Assembly: GCF_009762775.1 (NCBI RefSeq)
Contig: NZ_CP046401.1
Span: 6,584,001-6,648,000, forward strand
Source: Maribellus comscasis
GTDB taxonomy: Bacteria > Bacteroidota > Bacteroidia > Bacteroidales > Prolixibacteraceae
Length of the DNA: 64,000 bases
Direction of reading: 5' to 3'
This document shows, piece after piece, positions 38,232 through 46,862 of this stretch (positions are counted from its first letter, which is position 1; every line of letters starts with the position of its first letter). The notes under the pieces are model-generated. The model saw only the letters and a program-made list of their open reading frames with translations. It was not told where the DNA came from and ran no database searches. A program made the position numbers and the translations under genes.

Positions 38232-40715
38232 TTAAAATTCTACTGCTATTTTTTGACTATTGTTCTTTGCTTCTGTTTTTAGATTTTTGAACTCTTTTAT
38301 ATTATCGCCCTCACCAATTTTAATATCAAAGGTGCCGGGATGGAACAGTTTTACCTGTACTGAGTTTCCTTTCATTCTATATATACGAATCAAATCATTG
38401 CTACTTGATTTTCTCACTTCTATCAGTTGGTTGGGTTTATTAACCACAATTTCCGGAAGCACATTTTCTGCGCCCATTCCGAAATTATCGAATTGTGATA
38501 GTTCCATTGGCCAGCCGGGGAATTCATCACGCACAGGATTAGGGTTATCAACGTCTGCTTTAAAGCGCCATGCATCTATTTTTATTGATCGTTCATTTTT
38601 GTCAAATGTAACAAAGCCAAAACCGGAAGAACGAATTTGAGCGTGATTATACCGGCTTTCACTATCGATTGTAATTTTCCCGGGATTCCCAACAGCATAT
38701 ACATAATTCTTATTTCCAAATGCATCGGTATATTTTCCCGTATTCGGATAACCATGTTCCGGGCGATCAAGCACCGGATAGCCGACTTCATCGGGTAAAA
38801 ACCAGCGTAAGTACATTACTGCAATTGCCGGAGTACAGAAACTCCACCCGGCATCGCGATAATCTTCCAGTCCGTATTGCACCAGCGTTGGCAAATGTTG
38901 ATCGCCGTTAATATGAAAAACAGCTCCTTTACGCATTAGTTTGATTACTTTATCCCGGCCCGATTTTGGCCATCCTCCTGAATCTAAATCACCGTACAGA
39001 TACCCTTCCAATCCGCCGTGATGTGTAGCGGCATTGGCAAAAACAGTTTGAGAAAGCAAAACTTTCATATCTACATCTTTCCAGTCTGTAATCCAGTTGT
39101 TGAGAAATTTCATTTGCCTGTCGCCTAATAGCTTCACCCCTGTTTTATCCAGAAATGAAAGGTCTTCTCGCGGTTCAACCATATGATCGTGTCTTCCTTC
39201 CCAATCAGAAACGGCTTCCGGACCGGTTTTGAAAATGCGGTCGCTTACAATGGCAAAACTGATTCTTCCGTAATTTAAACCAGTGTACCAAACGCTCATT
39301 CCCTGCTCAATTGGCGTCGGATCAACCGGGTCAGGTAACTGTCCGCATTGCGTGCGGTTAACGACGTTTACCATTTTCACCGACTGCATAAAACCTCGTG
39401 TGTCAGAACTTCCTGCGCCACCCGGTTTGGCAACTCCGCTTTCACCCCATAAATTTCCATGAAAAACATCATGATCGTCGGGTGTACATATGGCTGGTAT
39501 GTCACGTAATAAATCTCTGAATGCCCAGCCAAACATATAATATTTTCCGAGGTAATTGACTATCGATATATCTTCAGGCTCCCTTTTTATTCCATACCCG
39601 CCATTTCCCTCATAAATCTGATCACCGGAGAAATAAAGAATGTCAGGGTTTAATTTCTTTAGATTCTCTACCAATGGTGTATATGGAAACCCAAAATGAA
39701 ACTGACAGGTTAAACCACCAAATTTCAGAGGTTTATCAACCGGATCTTTACGAATGGTACCGGCATAATAATCAGGAGTTTTTTTGCCTGTCTTATCGGT
39801 TTCAATATATTCAATTCTGTATTCTGTGTCTTTTGTGTCATCCCAGTTTTCGAGTTTAAAAACCGCAGTTCTGGAATTTGGCTCAATGGTTTTACTATCG
39901 ACGGTTTCCCAATTTTCTTCTTTTTTTAGCTGAAGGCTCACTTCCTGATTATCGTCTTCACCGATAGGTGGGAGCAAAGCCATCAGTTTAACCGTTTTAT
40001 TACTCAAAGTGTACATCGTCCAAAGAATTGGACCAAATGCATTTTCCTGTTTTTCAATTACTTTTGATCCCGAAAATTCAAAATCATCAAAAGAGAATTT
40101 TGATTTTCCTGGTTTTTCTGTTTCGCCCATAGGTAAATTATTGGCAATGGCAACCAGGCCTTGAATTCCTTCACCATCCACAACGAGCTCTTCGGTTTTT
40201 ATTCCGTTTTTATCAACTACATCGAGTTTTAGCTTTGTTGTGCTCCCCGTAACCGTAATTGTAAACTCATCAAAATCAAAACCTTCGGGTAAATCTACTT
40301 TTTGGTCTTTCAGAAAAACATAGCCATTCAAATTGACACCTGCTTTTATACCGCCACCAAAATAACAGGCCGCCCGAACATCAGGATCTTCATCGTCTTT
40401 CATTCCAACCAGAAAGCCTGCTGAACCCGGCGCACTGCCTTTGTCTTCAAGCATTACTTTTGCTGACAATTTAAAATCGCCCATTTCTTCAGAAATTACA
40501 TGGGTAAGTAGATTGACCCTTGAATTTTGAATCCCGCCCACGCAATATAGTTTTCCGTTTTCCACTTTCCAGTCTTCCAGCGGTACAGACCAGAAGTCTT
40601 TTCCTACCCAGATTCTGTCGTTAGTCAGATCAAAATTGGTTTTAAACTCAAGTTTTTGTTTACAAGAAACCGTAAAAAGTAAAAAAGCAATTAAAGCAAT
40701 TCCTGGAAATTTCAT
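38232..40715 (-). CDS. PhoD-like phosphatase lipoprotein with an N-terminal concanavalin-like domain
   Basis: An 827-residue exported protein. The lipoprotein signal MKFPGIALIAFLLFTVSC is followed by a DUF1080/LamG-like beta-sandwich (about 20-215), an immunoglobulin-like segment (about 220-340), and an alkaline phosphatase D-type metallophosphoesterase core from about 350: ILYFSGDQIYEGNGGYG, AICTPDDHDVFHGNLWGES, LSQTVFANAATHHGG and HINGDQHLPTLVQYG, which contain the metal-binding Asp, Asn and His residues. The mixed architecture suggests a surface enzyme acting on phosphate esters at bound glycans; substrate unknown. The gene precedes the PQQ-type gene but is separated from it by a terminator. 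Confidence 0.82.
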   Translation of the reverse strand: MKFPGIALIAFLLFTVSCKQKLEFKTNFDLTNDRIWVGKDFWSVPLEDWKVENGKLYCVGGIQNSRVNLLTHVISEEMGDFKLSAKVMLEDKGSAPGSAGFLVGMKDDEDPDVRAACYFGGGIKAGVNLNGYVFLKDQKVDLPEGFDFDEFTITVTGSTTKLKLDVVDKNGIKTEELVVDGEGIQGLVAIANNLPMGETEKPGKSKFSFDDFEFSGSKVIEKQENAFGPILWTMYTLSNKTVKLMALLPPIGEDDNQEVSLQLKKEENWETVDSKTIEPNSRTAVFKLENWDDTKDTEYRIEYIETDKTGKKTPDYYAGTIRKDPVDKPLKFGGLTCQFHFGFPYTPLVENLKKLNPDILYFSGDQIYEGNGGYGIKREPEDISIVNYLGKYYMFGWAFRDLLRDIPAICTPDDHDVFHGNLWGESGVAKPGGAGSSDTRGFMQSVKMVNVVNRTQCGQLPDPVDPTPIEQGMSVWYTGLNYGRISFAIVSDRIFKTGPEAVSDWEGRHDHMVEPREDLSFLDKTGVKLLGDRQMKFLNNWITDWKDVDMKVLLSQTVFANAATHHGGLEGYLYGDLDSGGWPKSGRDKVIKLMRKGAVFHINGDQHLPTLVQYGLEDYRDAGWSFCTPAIAVMYLRWFLPDEVGYPVLDRPEHGYPNTGKYTDAFGNKNYVYAVGNPGKITIDSESRYNHAQIRSSGFGFVTFDKNERSIKIDAWRFKADVDNPNPVRDEFPGWPMELSQFDNFGMGAENVLPEIVVNKPNQLIEVRKSSSNDLIRIYRMKGNSVQVKLFHPGTFDIKIGEGDNIKEFKNLKTEAKNNSQKIAVEF

Positions 40716-40757
40716 TTTAATTGGTTTAGATAATTGTACAACTAAAAATTTTAGATT

Positions 40758-40779
40758 TTCGTCTATCTAAATTGACGAA
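40758..40779. promoter_or_regulatory. Inverted repeat TTCGTC-N10-GACGAA upstream of the PhoD-like gene
   Basis: Six-base arms with a ten-base spacer, 43 bases before the ATG at 40715. It could be a site for the nearby GntR-type regulator or a hairpin in the leader. Confidence 0.3.
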
Positions 40780-40817
40780 TTTTTATACGCAAACACATAT
40801 ACTTTTTGAGAATAAAA

Positions 40818-40825
40818 CAAACCTA
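40818..40825 (-). promoter_or_regulatory. -7 box candidate for the PhoD-like gene
   Basis: Minus-strand TAGGTTTG, about 100 bases before the ATG; no TTG at good spacing, so tentative. Confidence 0.3.
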
Positions 40826-40914
40826 AAGTATTTGAAAATCAAATTTACGACAATACATTCAGATTATTTTTCTATTCTCACAATATATTTTCTAAAAAAT
40901 GAATGCGAATAATT

Positions 40915-41928
40915 TTAGAGTGAATTGCGCTTGATGAATGTAAACGGGCTCTTAATCCGGTAAAAATTTTTACTTACAATCATTTCAGCCGCAATACGTC
41001 CCATCTCATCGTGATTGGTTGAGATGGTGGTAATTCCATCCTCCAAAATTTCTTTTACAGAGTTGTCATTGTATGCTACAACACCCACGTCGTGCCCCAG
41101 CTTCCAAAAATTGCTTTTACAGACTTTGATAAACTGATATAAGTCTTCATCAGAAACTAAAACAAATGCTTCGTCCTTTTTTACGTTATTATCGCTAAAC
41201 TCTTCGATGATAGAAAAAGGTAAGTCGTTTACCTGGCAAAATATTTGAAACCCACGAACAATGTACCGGGAATAATATTGATTTGAAGGAAAAACAAGGT
41301 TTATTTTTTTGTATTTCCGAATCAGGTCAATACCATTTCCAAGTGCCGATTGAATGTCTTTTTCATATTCCTGGTAAACAACCGGATATTCTTTTAAAGA
41401 CTCCATATTTCGGTCGATTAAAAGTACTTTCTCTTTTTGAATTTTTTTTATAATGTTTATGGCCTGTTGATTGTCACTTTTAAAATGTGGAAGTATTATA
41501 AAATAGTCGTAGCTTGAGATCTGGTCGTTAATAATATCTTCGAATTGTGACAAGTCGTAATTGTAAATAAAAACATCAACACTTGCCTTGGTGCCTAAAG
41601 TTTCAATCAATGAATAGTAAATACTTCGTTTATAGTTACTTAATTTGTTCAAAATAAGGGCCACTTTCAATTTTTTGAATACGCTGACCTGATTAACATA
41701 GTAACCTTTTCCCCGAACAGATGAAAGGATACCTTTCTTTTTTAAAAAAACATACGCTTTTTCAACCGTGTCTCTCGAAAGTAATAAATCTTCACTTGTC
41801 TCATTAATCGACGGAACACGTTGTCCTTTTTTAAAAATCCCCGATTCGATATCGGAAATAATAATATTCACAACCTGCTTGTATTTTGGAATTTCGGAAT
41901 CGTGATTTATACGTAAATACTTGTTCAT
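40915..41928 (-). CDS. GntR-family regulator with a periplasmic-binding-protein-like sensor domain
   Basis: A 337-residue cytoplasmic regulator. The N-terminal GntR winged helix covers residues 10-78 (PKYKQVVNIIISDIESGIFKKGQRVPSINETSEDLLLSRDTVEKAYVFLKKKGILSSVRGKGYYV). The C-terminal part (about 88-337) has the LacI/GalR sugar-binding fold, with VGVVAYNDNSVKEILEDGITTISTNHDEMGRIAAEMIV. Such hybrids normally respond to a sugar. It is divergent from the sorbosone-dehydrogenase-like gene, with 137 bases between the starts, so that operon is the likely target. Confidence 0.92.
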   Translation of the reverse strand: MNKYLRINHDSEIPKYKQVVNIIISDIESGIFKKGQRVPSINETSEDLLLSRDTVEKAYVFLKKKGILSSVRGKGYYVNQVSVFKKLKVALILNKLSNYKRSIYYSLIETLGTKASVDVFIYNYDLSQFEDIINDQISSYDYFIILPHFKSDNQQAINIIKKIQKEKVLLIDRNMESLKEYPVVYQEYEKDIQSALGNGIDLIRKYKKINLVFPSNQYYSRYIVRGFQIFCQVNDLPFSIIEEFSDNNVKKDEAFVLVSDEDLYQFIKVCKSNFWKLGHDVGVVAYNDNSVKEILEDGITTISTNHDEMGRIAAEMIVSKNFYRIKSPFTFIKRNSL

Positions 41929-41945
41929 TTCTCAGTAGTTCAGGA

Positions 41946-41953
41946 CAAAATTA
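41946..41953 (-). promoter_or_regulatory. -7 box candidate for the GntR-type gene
   Basis: Minus-strand TAATTTTG, about 18 bases before the ATG at 41928; no clear -33 TTG. Confidence 0.4.
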
Positions 41954-42065
41954 TAAAAGTGTTTGTGAGATAGACCATAAAACAGGCATTAAATTTTTTA
42001 ACTTAAATATTTCTGAACTTTTGTGTGATTATCGCGTTAAACAAACAGAATTAAAAAAACGAATC

Positions 42066-43337
42066 ATGAAAAATTTATTTCCCGTAATTCTTATCTCGTT
42101 TTTAATTTTTTCCTGTGGTCAACAGGAGCATAAAACAACTCAGGTGCCCGATCCAGACAATGGAGGTTTAACTTTACCAGAAGGATTCTCAGCCCTCGTA
42201 GTTGCTGACGAAATCGGAAAAGGAAGACACATAACAGTAAACGAAAATGGTGATATTTATGTTTCTCTCAGACAGCAAGCGGATAACAAAGGTATCGCCT
42301 GTTTAAGAGACACTTCCGGAAATGGAAAAGCAGATGTTGTTGAATACACCGGAGAACACACAGGTACAGGAATTAAACTGCACAAAGGATATTTATATTT
42401 TGGTGCTGATACAGCTATTGTCCGCTACCCGATAACACCCGGAGAACTTGTTCCTGGAAATGAATGGCAGATGATTGCCCGTGGTTTTCCAAATGAACGT
42501 CAACATGAAGCAAAACCTATGGCATTTGATGGAAAAGGAAACATGTATGTAAATGTGGGGGCACCGTCGAATGCCTGCATGGAACAATCAAGAACAAAGG
42601 GATCGCCGGGAATGGATCCGTGTCCGTTGCTTGAAAACTCAGGTGGTACATGGAAATTTAAGGCCGATGTTTTAAATCAGGATCAAATGATTGATGGAGT
42701 TCGTTATGTAACCGGAATCAGAAACGGAATGGCCAACTTTTGGAATACCGCTGTTGACGAACTATACGTGGTTCAACATGGCCGCGACCAGCTCGACCAG
42801 TTTTTTCCAGAGCTGTATGACGCTGAAGATAATGCCGAATTACCTGCCGAAGAATTATTCCTCGCTACTGAAGGTTCTGATTTTGGATGGCCTTATTGTT
42901 ATTATGACCAACTCAAGGAAAAGAAAGTTTTGGGACCTGAGTATGGAGGCGATGGTGAAATACAGGGCAGATGTGAAACAAAATCAGATCCGGTAATGGC
43001 TTTTCCCGGGCATTTAGCTCCGAACGATTTGCTGTTCTATACCGGCGACATGTTTCCGGAAAGATACAAGAATGGTGCTTTTATTGCTTTTCATGGTTCA
43101 TGGAATCGTGCACCTGAACCACAAAAGGGGTATTTTGTTGTTTTTGTGCCTTTTGACGGCTCCTTACCATCAGGAGACTGGGAAATTTTTGCAGATGGAT
43201 TTGCAGGAACAGACAACATAATGAGTACACGTGATGCGGAACACCGGCCTTGCGGATTGGCACAAGGCCCCGATGGTGCTTTGTATGTAGTTGATAGCAT
43301 TGATGGAAAAGTATGGAAAATTATGTACTCCTCATAA
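42066..43337 (+). CDS. Sorbosone-dehydrogenase-like PQQ-dependent sugar dehydrogenase lipoprotein
   Basis: A 423-residue lipoprotein (MKNLFPVILISFLIFSC, lipidated Cys near residue 17) with the six-bladed propeller of soluble PQQ sugar dehydrogenases: GRHITVNENGDIYVSLR, KPMAFDGKGNMYVNVGAPSNACM, GMANFWNTAVDELYVVQHGRDQL, GSDFGWPYCYYDQ and AFHGSWNR. It would oxidise an aldose or alcohol outside the cytoplasm and pass electrons to the cytochrome c encoded next. The ATG was chosen because the longer frame to 41886 has no signal and overlaps the GntR gene. No PQQ-synthesis genes are visible. Confidence 0.85.
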   Translation: MKNLFPVILISFLIFSCGQQEHKTTQVPDPDNGGLTLPEGFSALVVADEIGKGRHITVNENGDIYVSLRQQADNKGIACLRDTSGNGKADVVEYTGEHTGTGIKLHKGYLYFGADTAIVRYPITPGELVPGNEWQMIARGFPNERQHEAKPMAFDGKGNMYVNVGAPSNACMEQSRTKGSPGMDPCPLLENSGGTWKFKADVLNQDQMIDGVRYVTGIRNGMANFWNTAVDELYVVQHGRDQLDQFFPELYDAEDNAELPAEELFLATEGSDFGWPYCYYDQLKEKKVLGPEYGGDGEIQGRCETKSDPVMAFPGHLAPNDLLFYTGDMFPERYKNGAFIAFHGSWNRAPEPQKGYFVVFVPFDGSLPSGDWEIFADGFAGTDNIMSTRDAEHRPCGLAQGPDGALYVVDSIDGKVWKIMYSS

Positions 43338-43388
43338 AATAATACAGAAACATTTAACCAAAAATATTTTATATAATTAATAATACCC

Positions 43389-43847
43389 ATGAAATATAAG
43401 TTTGCGCTTTTAGTAATATCTGCAGTTCTTTTTGCTGCCTGCGGAGGGAGTAATCAAAAAAACGAAAAATCAGTTATTTCGCAACCCGATCAGTCGGCTC
43501 CGGTAACTGAAAAAGCGGCCACTCAAAAGGAACATCCTGGAAAAAAAGTGTACGATTCTGTATGTTTGGTTTGCCACATGGCTGATGGATCAGGAGTTCC
43601 GGGAATGCATCCCCCGATTTATGAGTCTGATTTTGTAAACGGTGACGCCGAACAGCTAATAAAAATTATTCTGGAGGGTATGTCAGGGAAAGTGGAAGTT
43701 AAAGGAGAAACATACAATAGTATTATGCCTCCTCAGGCGCATCTTTCCAATCAGCAAATTGCTGATGTTTTAAGCTACGTTAGAAGCAGCTTTGGAAATA
43801 ATTCCGGTCCGATTTTACCGGAAGATGTACAAAAACTTAGAAAGTAG
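43389..43847 (+). CDS. Cytochrome c lipoprotein
   Basis: A 152-residue exported cytochrome. The lipoprotein signal MKYKFALLVISAVLFAAC precedes a Ser/Gln-rich linker and a class I cytochrome c domain. The heme site is C59-L-V-C62-H63, and M113 in IMPPQ is the likely second axial ligand. It follows the sorbosone-dehydrogenase-like gene by 51 bases, so it is probably the electron acceptor of that enzyme. The stop is four bases from that of the convergent OmpA-family gene. Confidence 0.92.
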   Translation: MKYKFALLVISAVLFAACGGSNQKNEKSVISQPDQSAPVTEKAATQKEHPGKKVYDSVCLVCHMADGSGVPGMHPPIYESDFVNGDAEQLIKIILEGMSGKVEVKGETYNSIMPPQAHLSNQQIADVLSYVRSSFGNNSGPILPEDVQKLRK

Positions 43848-43851
43848 AATA

Positions 43852-45777
43852 TTATTTACCAAGGATTTTAATTGTTGTGCGCCGGTTCAACTGGCGCCCT
43901 TCTTCTGTTTTGTTGCTAGCAACAGGCTGGTCTTGTCCGAATCCTTTTGAACGAAGACGAGATTTGTTGATCCCATTTTGTATCAGGTATTCTGCCACCG
44001 ATTTTGCACGCATTTCTGAAAGCTCTTCGTTTTTATCCTGGTTTCCCGTATCGTCTGTATGTCCCTGGATTTCTATCAACAATGAAGGATTATTCTCCAA
44101 AAAGCCGATTAGCTTATTTAGCTCAGGTTCTGATTTTGATAAAATAGAGAATGAATCGGTTTCAAAATAGATATTATACAAATTCATTTCGGCTCCCAAT
44201 TCAACGGGTTGAAGTTCAATAGTAAAAATATATGGTTCACGAAGCGTTTTTGCATCTTCAAGGCGGAAAGCCTGCGAATAAAACAAATATCCTTCTTTTG
44301 AAACATTGAAGGCATAATTTGTTCCTAAAGGAATACAAACCAGCAGTTCTCCTGAATCATCGGTTTTTTCTACCCGCACATTATTGCTTTCTGAAAGATC
44401 AACTAAATTAATGCTTGCACGGATTGCCTGCTTTGTTTTGGCATCAATCACACTCGTTTTTGCATAGGTAACAGGTGTTGGCCTGATGCTTTCATCGAGT
44501 TCAAATCTGTAAATATCCAGCCCTGATATTTCATTGCGCGCAGAAGCAAAATAGGCGTTTCTTCCATCGGCGCTGATGTTTAAACCCTGCTCGTCGTTTT
44601 GTGTATTGACAGGGTATCCAAGGTTTACCGGCTTTGAAAAAACAGAATCAGCAGATAATTTGGATGTAAATATATCATAACCGCCCATTCCGGTATGGTA
44701 GTCAGAAACAAAATAAAAATTCCTGTTGTTTGGATGAATAAAAGGAGAAATCTCATTTCCCTCTGTATTTATATTCTCCCCCAAATTTTCAGGTTCTCCC
44801 CAAATAATATTTCCAATCGGGTCAAATCCTTTAAATTCAATTTTCCAGATGTCTTTATTTCCCATTCCACCGTTCCGGTTGCTCGAAAAGTATAAAAAGC
44901 GGTTATCAGAGGAAAAAGCAGGCTGCGACTCCCAATTTCCGGTATTTACCGGCGCTCCTGCATTTTTTGCCTGCGTCCATTTCTGGTTCGTAAAACGCGA
45001 ATAATAAATATCACAACTTCCTTTACCGTCGTATCGGTTGCAGGCAGTAAAAAACAGTAATTTCTCATCGGCAGAAAGTATTTCGGCACCTTCATTTTGA
45101 TGGGTGTTTATTTCGCTTATTGGTTGGGCCTTATTCCAGCCTGCAGAATTTAACTCAGAAAAATAAAAATCTTCCTGTGGGATCCGTCCCGGGATTCTTA
45201 TCAGGCGGGTGAAAACAAGCTTTTTTTGGTCGAGTGAAATGACCGGCCAGTATTCGTCGTTATTTGAATTTACATTGTTACTTAGTCTTTGAGGATTAAA
45301 ATCGACAGGATTGTTTTTTGCATTTATTGCAAACTTGCAATTTTCTATCTGTCTTGCAATTTCAGATTTTCTTTCTTCTGAAATATTTCCGCTTTCAAAA
45401 TAGGTCTTATAATGAAGAAGTGCGTTTTTATAATTAGCCAACGAAAAATAAGCTTCAGCCAAATAAAAGTTTATGAGTGGTTTTTCTGCAATATTCTGAG
45501 CCAATATAAGATTTTTGATTTCCAGTTCAGCGTTTTTCATTTCCTTGTAAACATCTGACAATAGAAGATAAGCATCCTGAAAGCCGGAATCTTTTTCTAT
45601 GATTTTATTCAACTCTCCAATAGCTGACGAAAAATCCTGATTTTTATAATATAGCAAAGCATTATCAAACTGTTTTTGAATTCTTTGATTTGATTGTCCT
45701 TCTGAAAAAAAGGGAGTTGTAAAAAAGAATATAAAAATGAGAAACAGGAATTTTTTCGGTAGCATATTTTGCTTCAT
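43852..45777 (-). CDS. OmpA-family outer-membrane protein with TPR and PD40 repeats
   Basis: A 641-residue exported protein. The signal peptide starts MKQNMLPKKFLFLIFIFFFTTPFFSEG; the long frame to 46014 is rejected because its first 79 residues have no such signal. TPR-like helices lie at about 30-170 (ALLYYKNQDFSSAIGELNKIIEKDSG), PD40/WD40-like repeats at about 190-420 (EYWPVISLDQKKLVFTRL, QPAFSSDNRFLYFSSNRNGGMGNKDIWK), a carboxypeptidase-regulatory-like domain at about 435-510, and the OmpA domain at about 525-641 (IYFETDSFSILSKSEPELNKLIGFL, IQGHTDDTGNQDKNEELSEMRAKSVAEYL) that binds peptidoglycan. The set is typical of Bacteroidota gliding/secretion-associated PorE-like proteins; exact role unproved. 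Confidence 0.87.
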   Translation of the reverse strand: MKQNMLPKKFLFLIFIFFFTTPFFSEGQSNQRIQKQFDNALLYYKNQDFSSAIGELNKIIEKDSGFQDAYLLLSDVYKEMKNAELEIKNLILAQNIAEKPLINFYLAEAYFSLANYKNALLHYKTYFESGNISEERKSEIARQIENCKFAINAKNNPVDFNPQRLSNNVNSNNDEYWPVISLDQKKLVFTRLIRIPGRIPQEDFYFSELNSAGWNKAQPISEINTHQNEGAEILSADEKLLFFTACNRYDGKGSCDIYYSRFTNQKWTQAKNAGAPVNTGNWESQPAFSSDNRFLYFSSNRNGGMGNKDIWKIEFKGFDPIGNIIWGEPENLGENINTEGNEISPFIHPNNRNFYFVSDYHTGMGGYDIFTSKLSADSVFSKPVNLGYPVNTQNDEQGLNISADGRNAYFASARNEISGLDIYRFELDESIRPTPVTYAKTSVIDAKTKQAIRASINLVDLSESNNVRVEKTDDSGELLVCIPLGTNYAFNVSKEGYLFYSQAFRLEDAKTLREPYIFTIELQPVELGAEMNLYNIYFETDSFSILSKSEPELNKLIGFLENNPSLLIEIQGHTDDTGNQDKNEELSEMRAKSVAEYLIQNGINKSRLRSKGFGQDQPVASNKTEEGRQLNRRTTIKILGK

Positions 45778-46026
45778 TTTTATTAACTTGTTATTCGATA
45801 AACGATTAAAAGAATGTTCTATTTTCCCGGAAAAAGCGATTAAGGGAATAAAACAGAAATTCAAATTAAACGTTATAAAAATTAAACGTTTAGTTTTCAA
45901 TGAGAAAGAAAAGTAAAAATTTTTTCGAACAGAATATGCAGATAAGTAAAAAATATTTATTTTTCGGCTGTATGAAATTAAATTATTTAAACACTTTATT
46001 TTTATTTTAAGCAACTTTCAAAAGAA

Positions 46027-46212
46027 ATGAAGAAAAAGATTATTAAAAAAGGCAATCATCGTTTTGCAGATGACTCCGATTTTAATTCAAACAGAAAAGC
46101 AGGTAGCTCCAAAAGCAAAAGCTCCAAAAAAAGATTGTCAATTTATGAAGATTTCGAAGATGAAGATGATGATTTTCAGAACTACGAAAAATTCAAAAAG
46201 AAACGTAAATAG
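46027..46212 (+). CDS. Small charged hypothetical protein (61 aa)
   Basis: A 61-residue, highly charged protein: a basic start (MKKKIIKKGNHRFADDSDF), a serine/lysine middle and an acidic stretch (YEDFEDEDDDFQNYEKFKKKRK). It has no membrane helix and no recognised domain. Charge segregation (Lys, then Asp/Glu, then Lys) suggests an intrinsically disordered protein. Divergent from the OmpA-family gene, no clear promoter found. It could be real (such small proteins exist in Bacteroidota) or a chance frame. Confidence 0.45.
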   Translation: MKKKIIKKGNHRFADDSDFNSNRKAGSSKSKSSKKRLSIYEDFEDEDDDFQNYEKFKKKRK

Positions 46213-46320
46213 ACGAATCTTTTCCAGTCTCCAACTTTTTTCGCAAGATTAAAATGAGATAAATTTTCAACATATAGTTTTTTACCCCAGACTTCCGACA
46301 AAGGATTATTCCTGTTTGTT

Positions 46321-46806
46321 CTATTCGTAAAATGCCTCAATACCGGGATAGTGGTATTTAGCTTTTGCAATTTTTTCAGGAAAACAAAAATAGTCAGCCT
46401 TTGCATGCAGGCATTCTTTGCCTTCACCGTCGAGCAGAGTGCATTCTATTTTGGCAATTTTTCCTTCTGTAGAAGTTAGTTTACCTTTTATGGTTACTTC
46501 ACCTTTTGAAATGTAAACAGGTTTTAAATAATCAATATTTAATGAAGAAGTCACTCCCGAAGTATTTTTTTTAAGCAAAACAATCCATCCGGCAAGTTCG
46601 TCAACCAATGTAGCCTGAATTCCGCCATGTAAAACTCCTAACCATCCTTCCATCGATTTGCTTGGCATCCATTTGGCAACTATTTCCTCGCCGTTTTCCC
46701 AAAATTCCAGTTTTAGCCCCATCTCATTAAAAGGTGAACACCCAAAACAGTTATACTCTTTTCTTGATGAATCTTTTTCGGTAAAAGGATTTTTGATTTT
46801 TTTCAT
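46321..46806 (-). CDS. PaaI-family hotdog thioesterase
   Basis: A 161-residue cytoplasmic protein with the hotdog fold. The signature LGVLHGGIQATLVDELAGWIVLL, with HGG and the acidic residue in VDE, and LNIDYLKPVYISKGEVTIKGKL, match acyl-CoA thioesterases of the PaaI/4HBT type. Substrate unknown. On the minus strand it follows the SPFH gene after a terminator, so it has its own, unseen promoter. Confidence 0.87.
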   Translation of the reverse strand: MKKIKNPFTEKDSSRKEYNCFGCSPFNEMGLKLEFWENGEEIVAKWMPSKSMEGWLGVLHGGIQATLVDELAGWIVLLKKNTSGVTSSLNIDYLKPVYISKGEVTIKGKLTSTEGKIAKIECTLLDGEGKECLHAKADYFCFPEKIAKAKYHYPGIEAFYE

Positions 46807-46821
46807 AAAATTGTTTAAAAC

Positions 46822-46849
46822 AAAAACAGGCCGGAAAAACCAGCCTGTT
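46822..46849 (-). terminator. Terminator after the SPFH gene (minus strand)
   Basis: Minus-strand AACAGGCTGG/CCGGCCTGTT stem with a T-rich loop and a following T-rich run; two unpaired bases inside the stem. Confidence 0.75.
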
Positions 46850-46862
46850 AAATAATATATTA

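Noticed and set aside
41886..42065. Longer frame for the sorbosone-dehydrogenase-like protein
   Set aside because: It overlaps the divergent GntR gene, and the lipoprotein signal begins at the ATG 42066.
45778..46014. Longer frame for the OmpA-family protein
   Set aside because: The first 79 residues are unlike any signal and the clear signal peptide starts at 45777.
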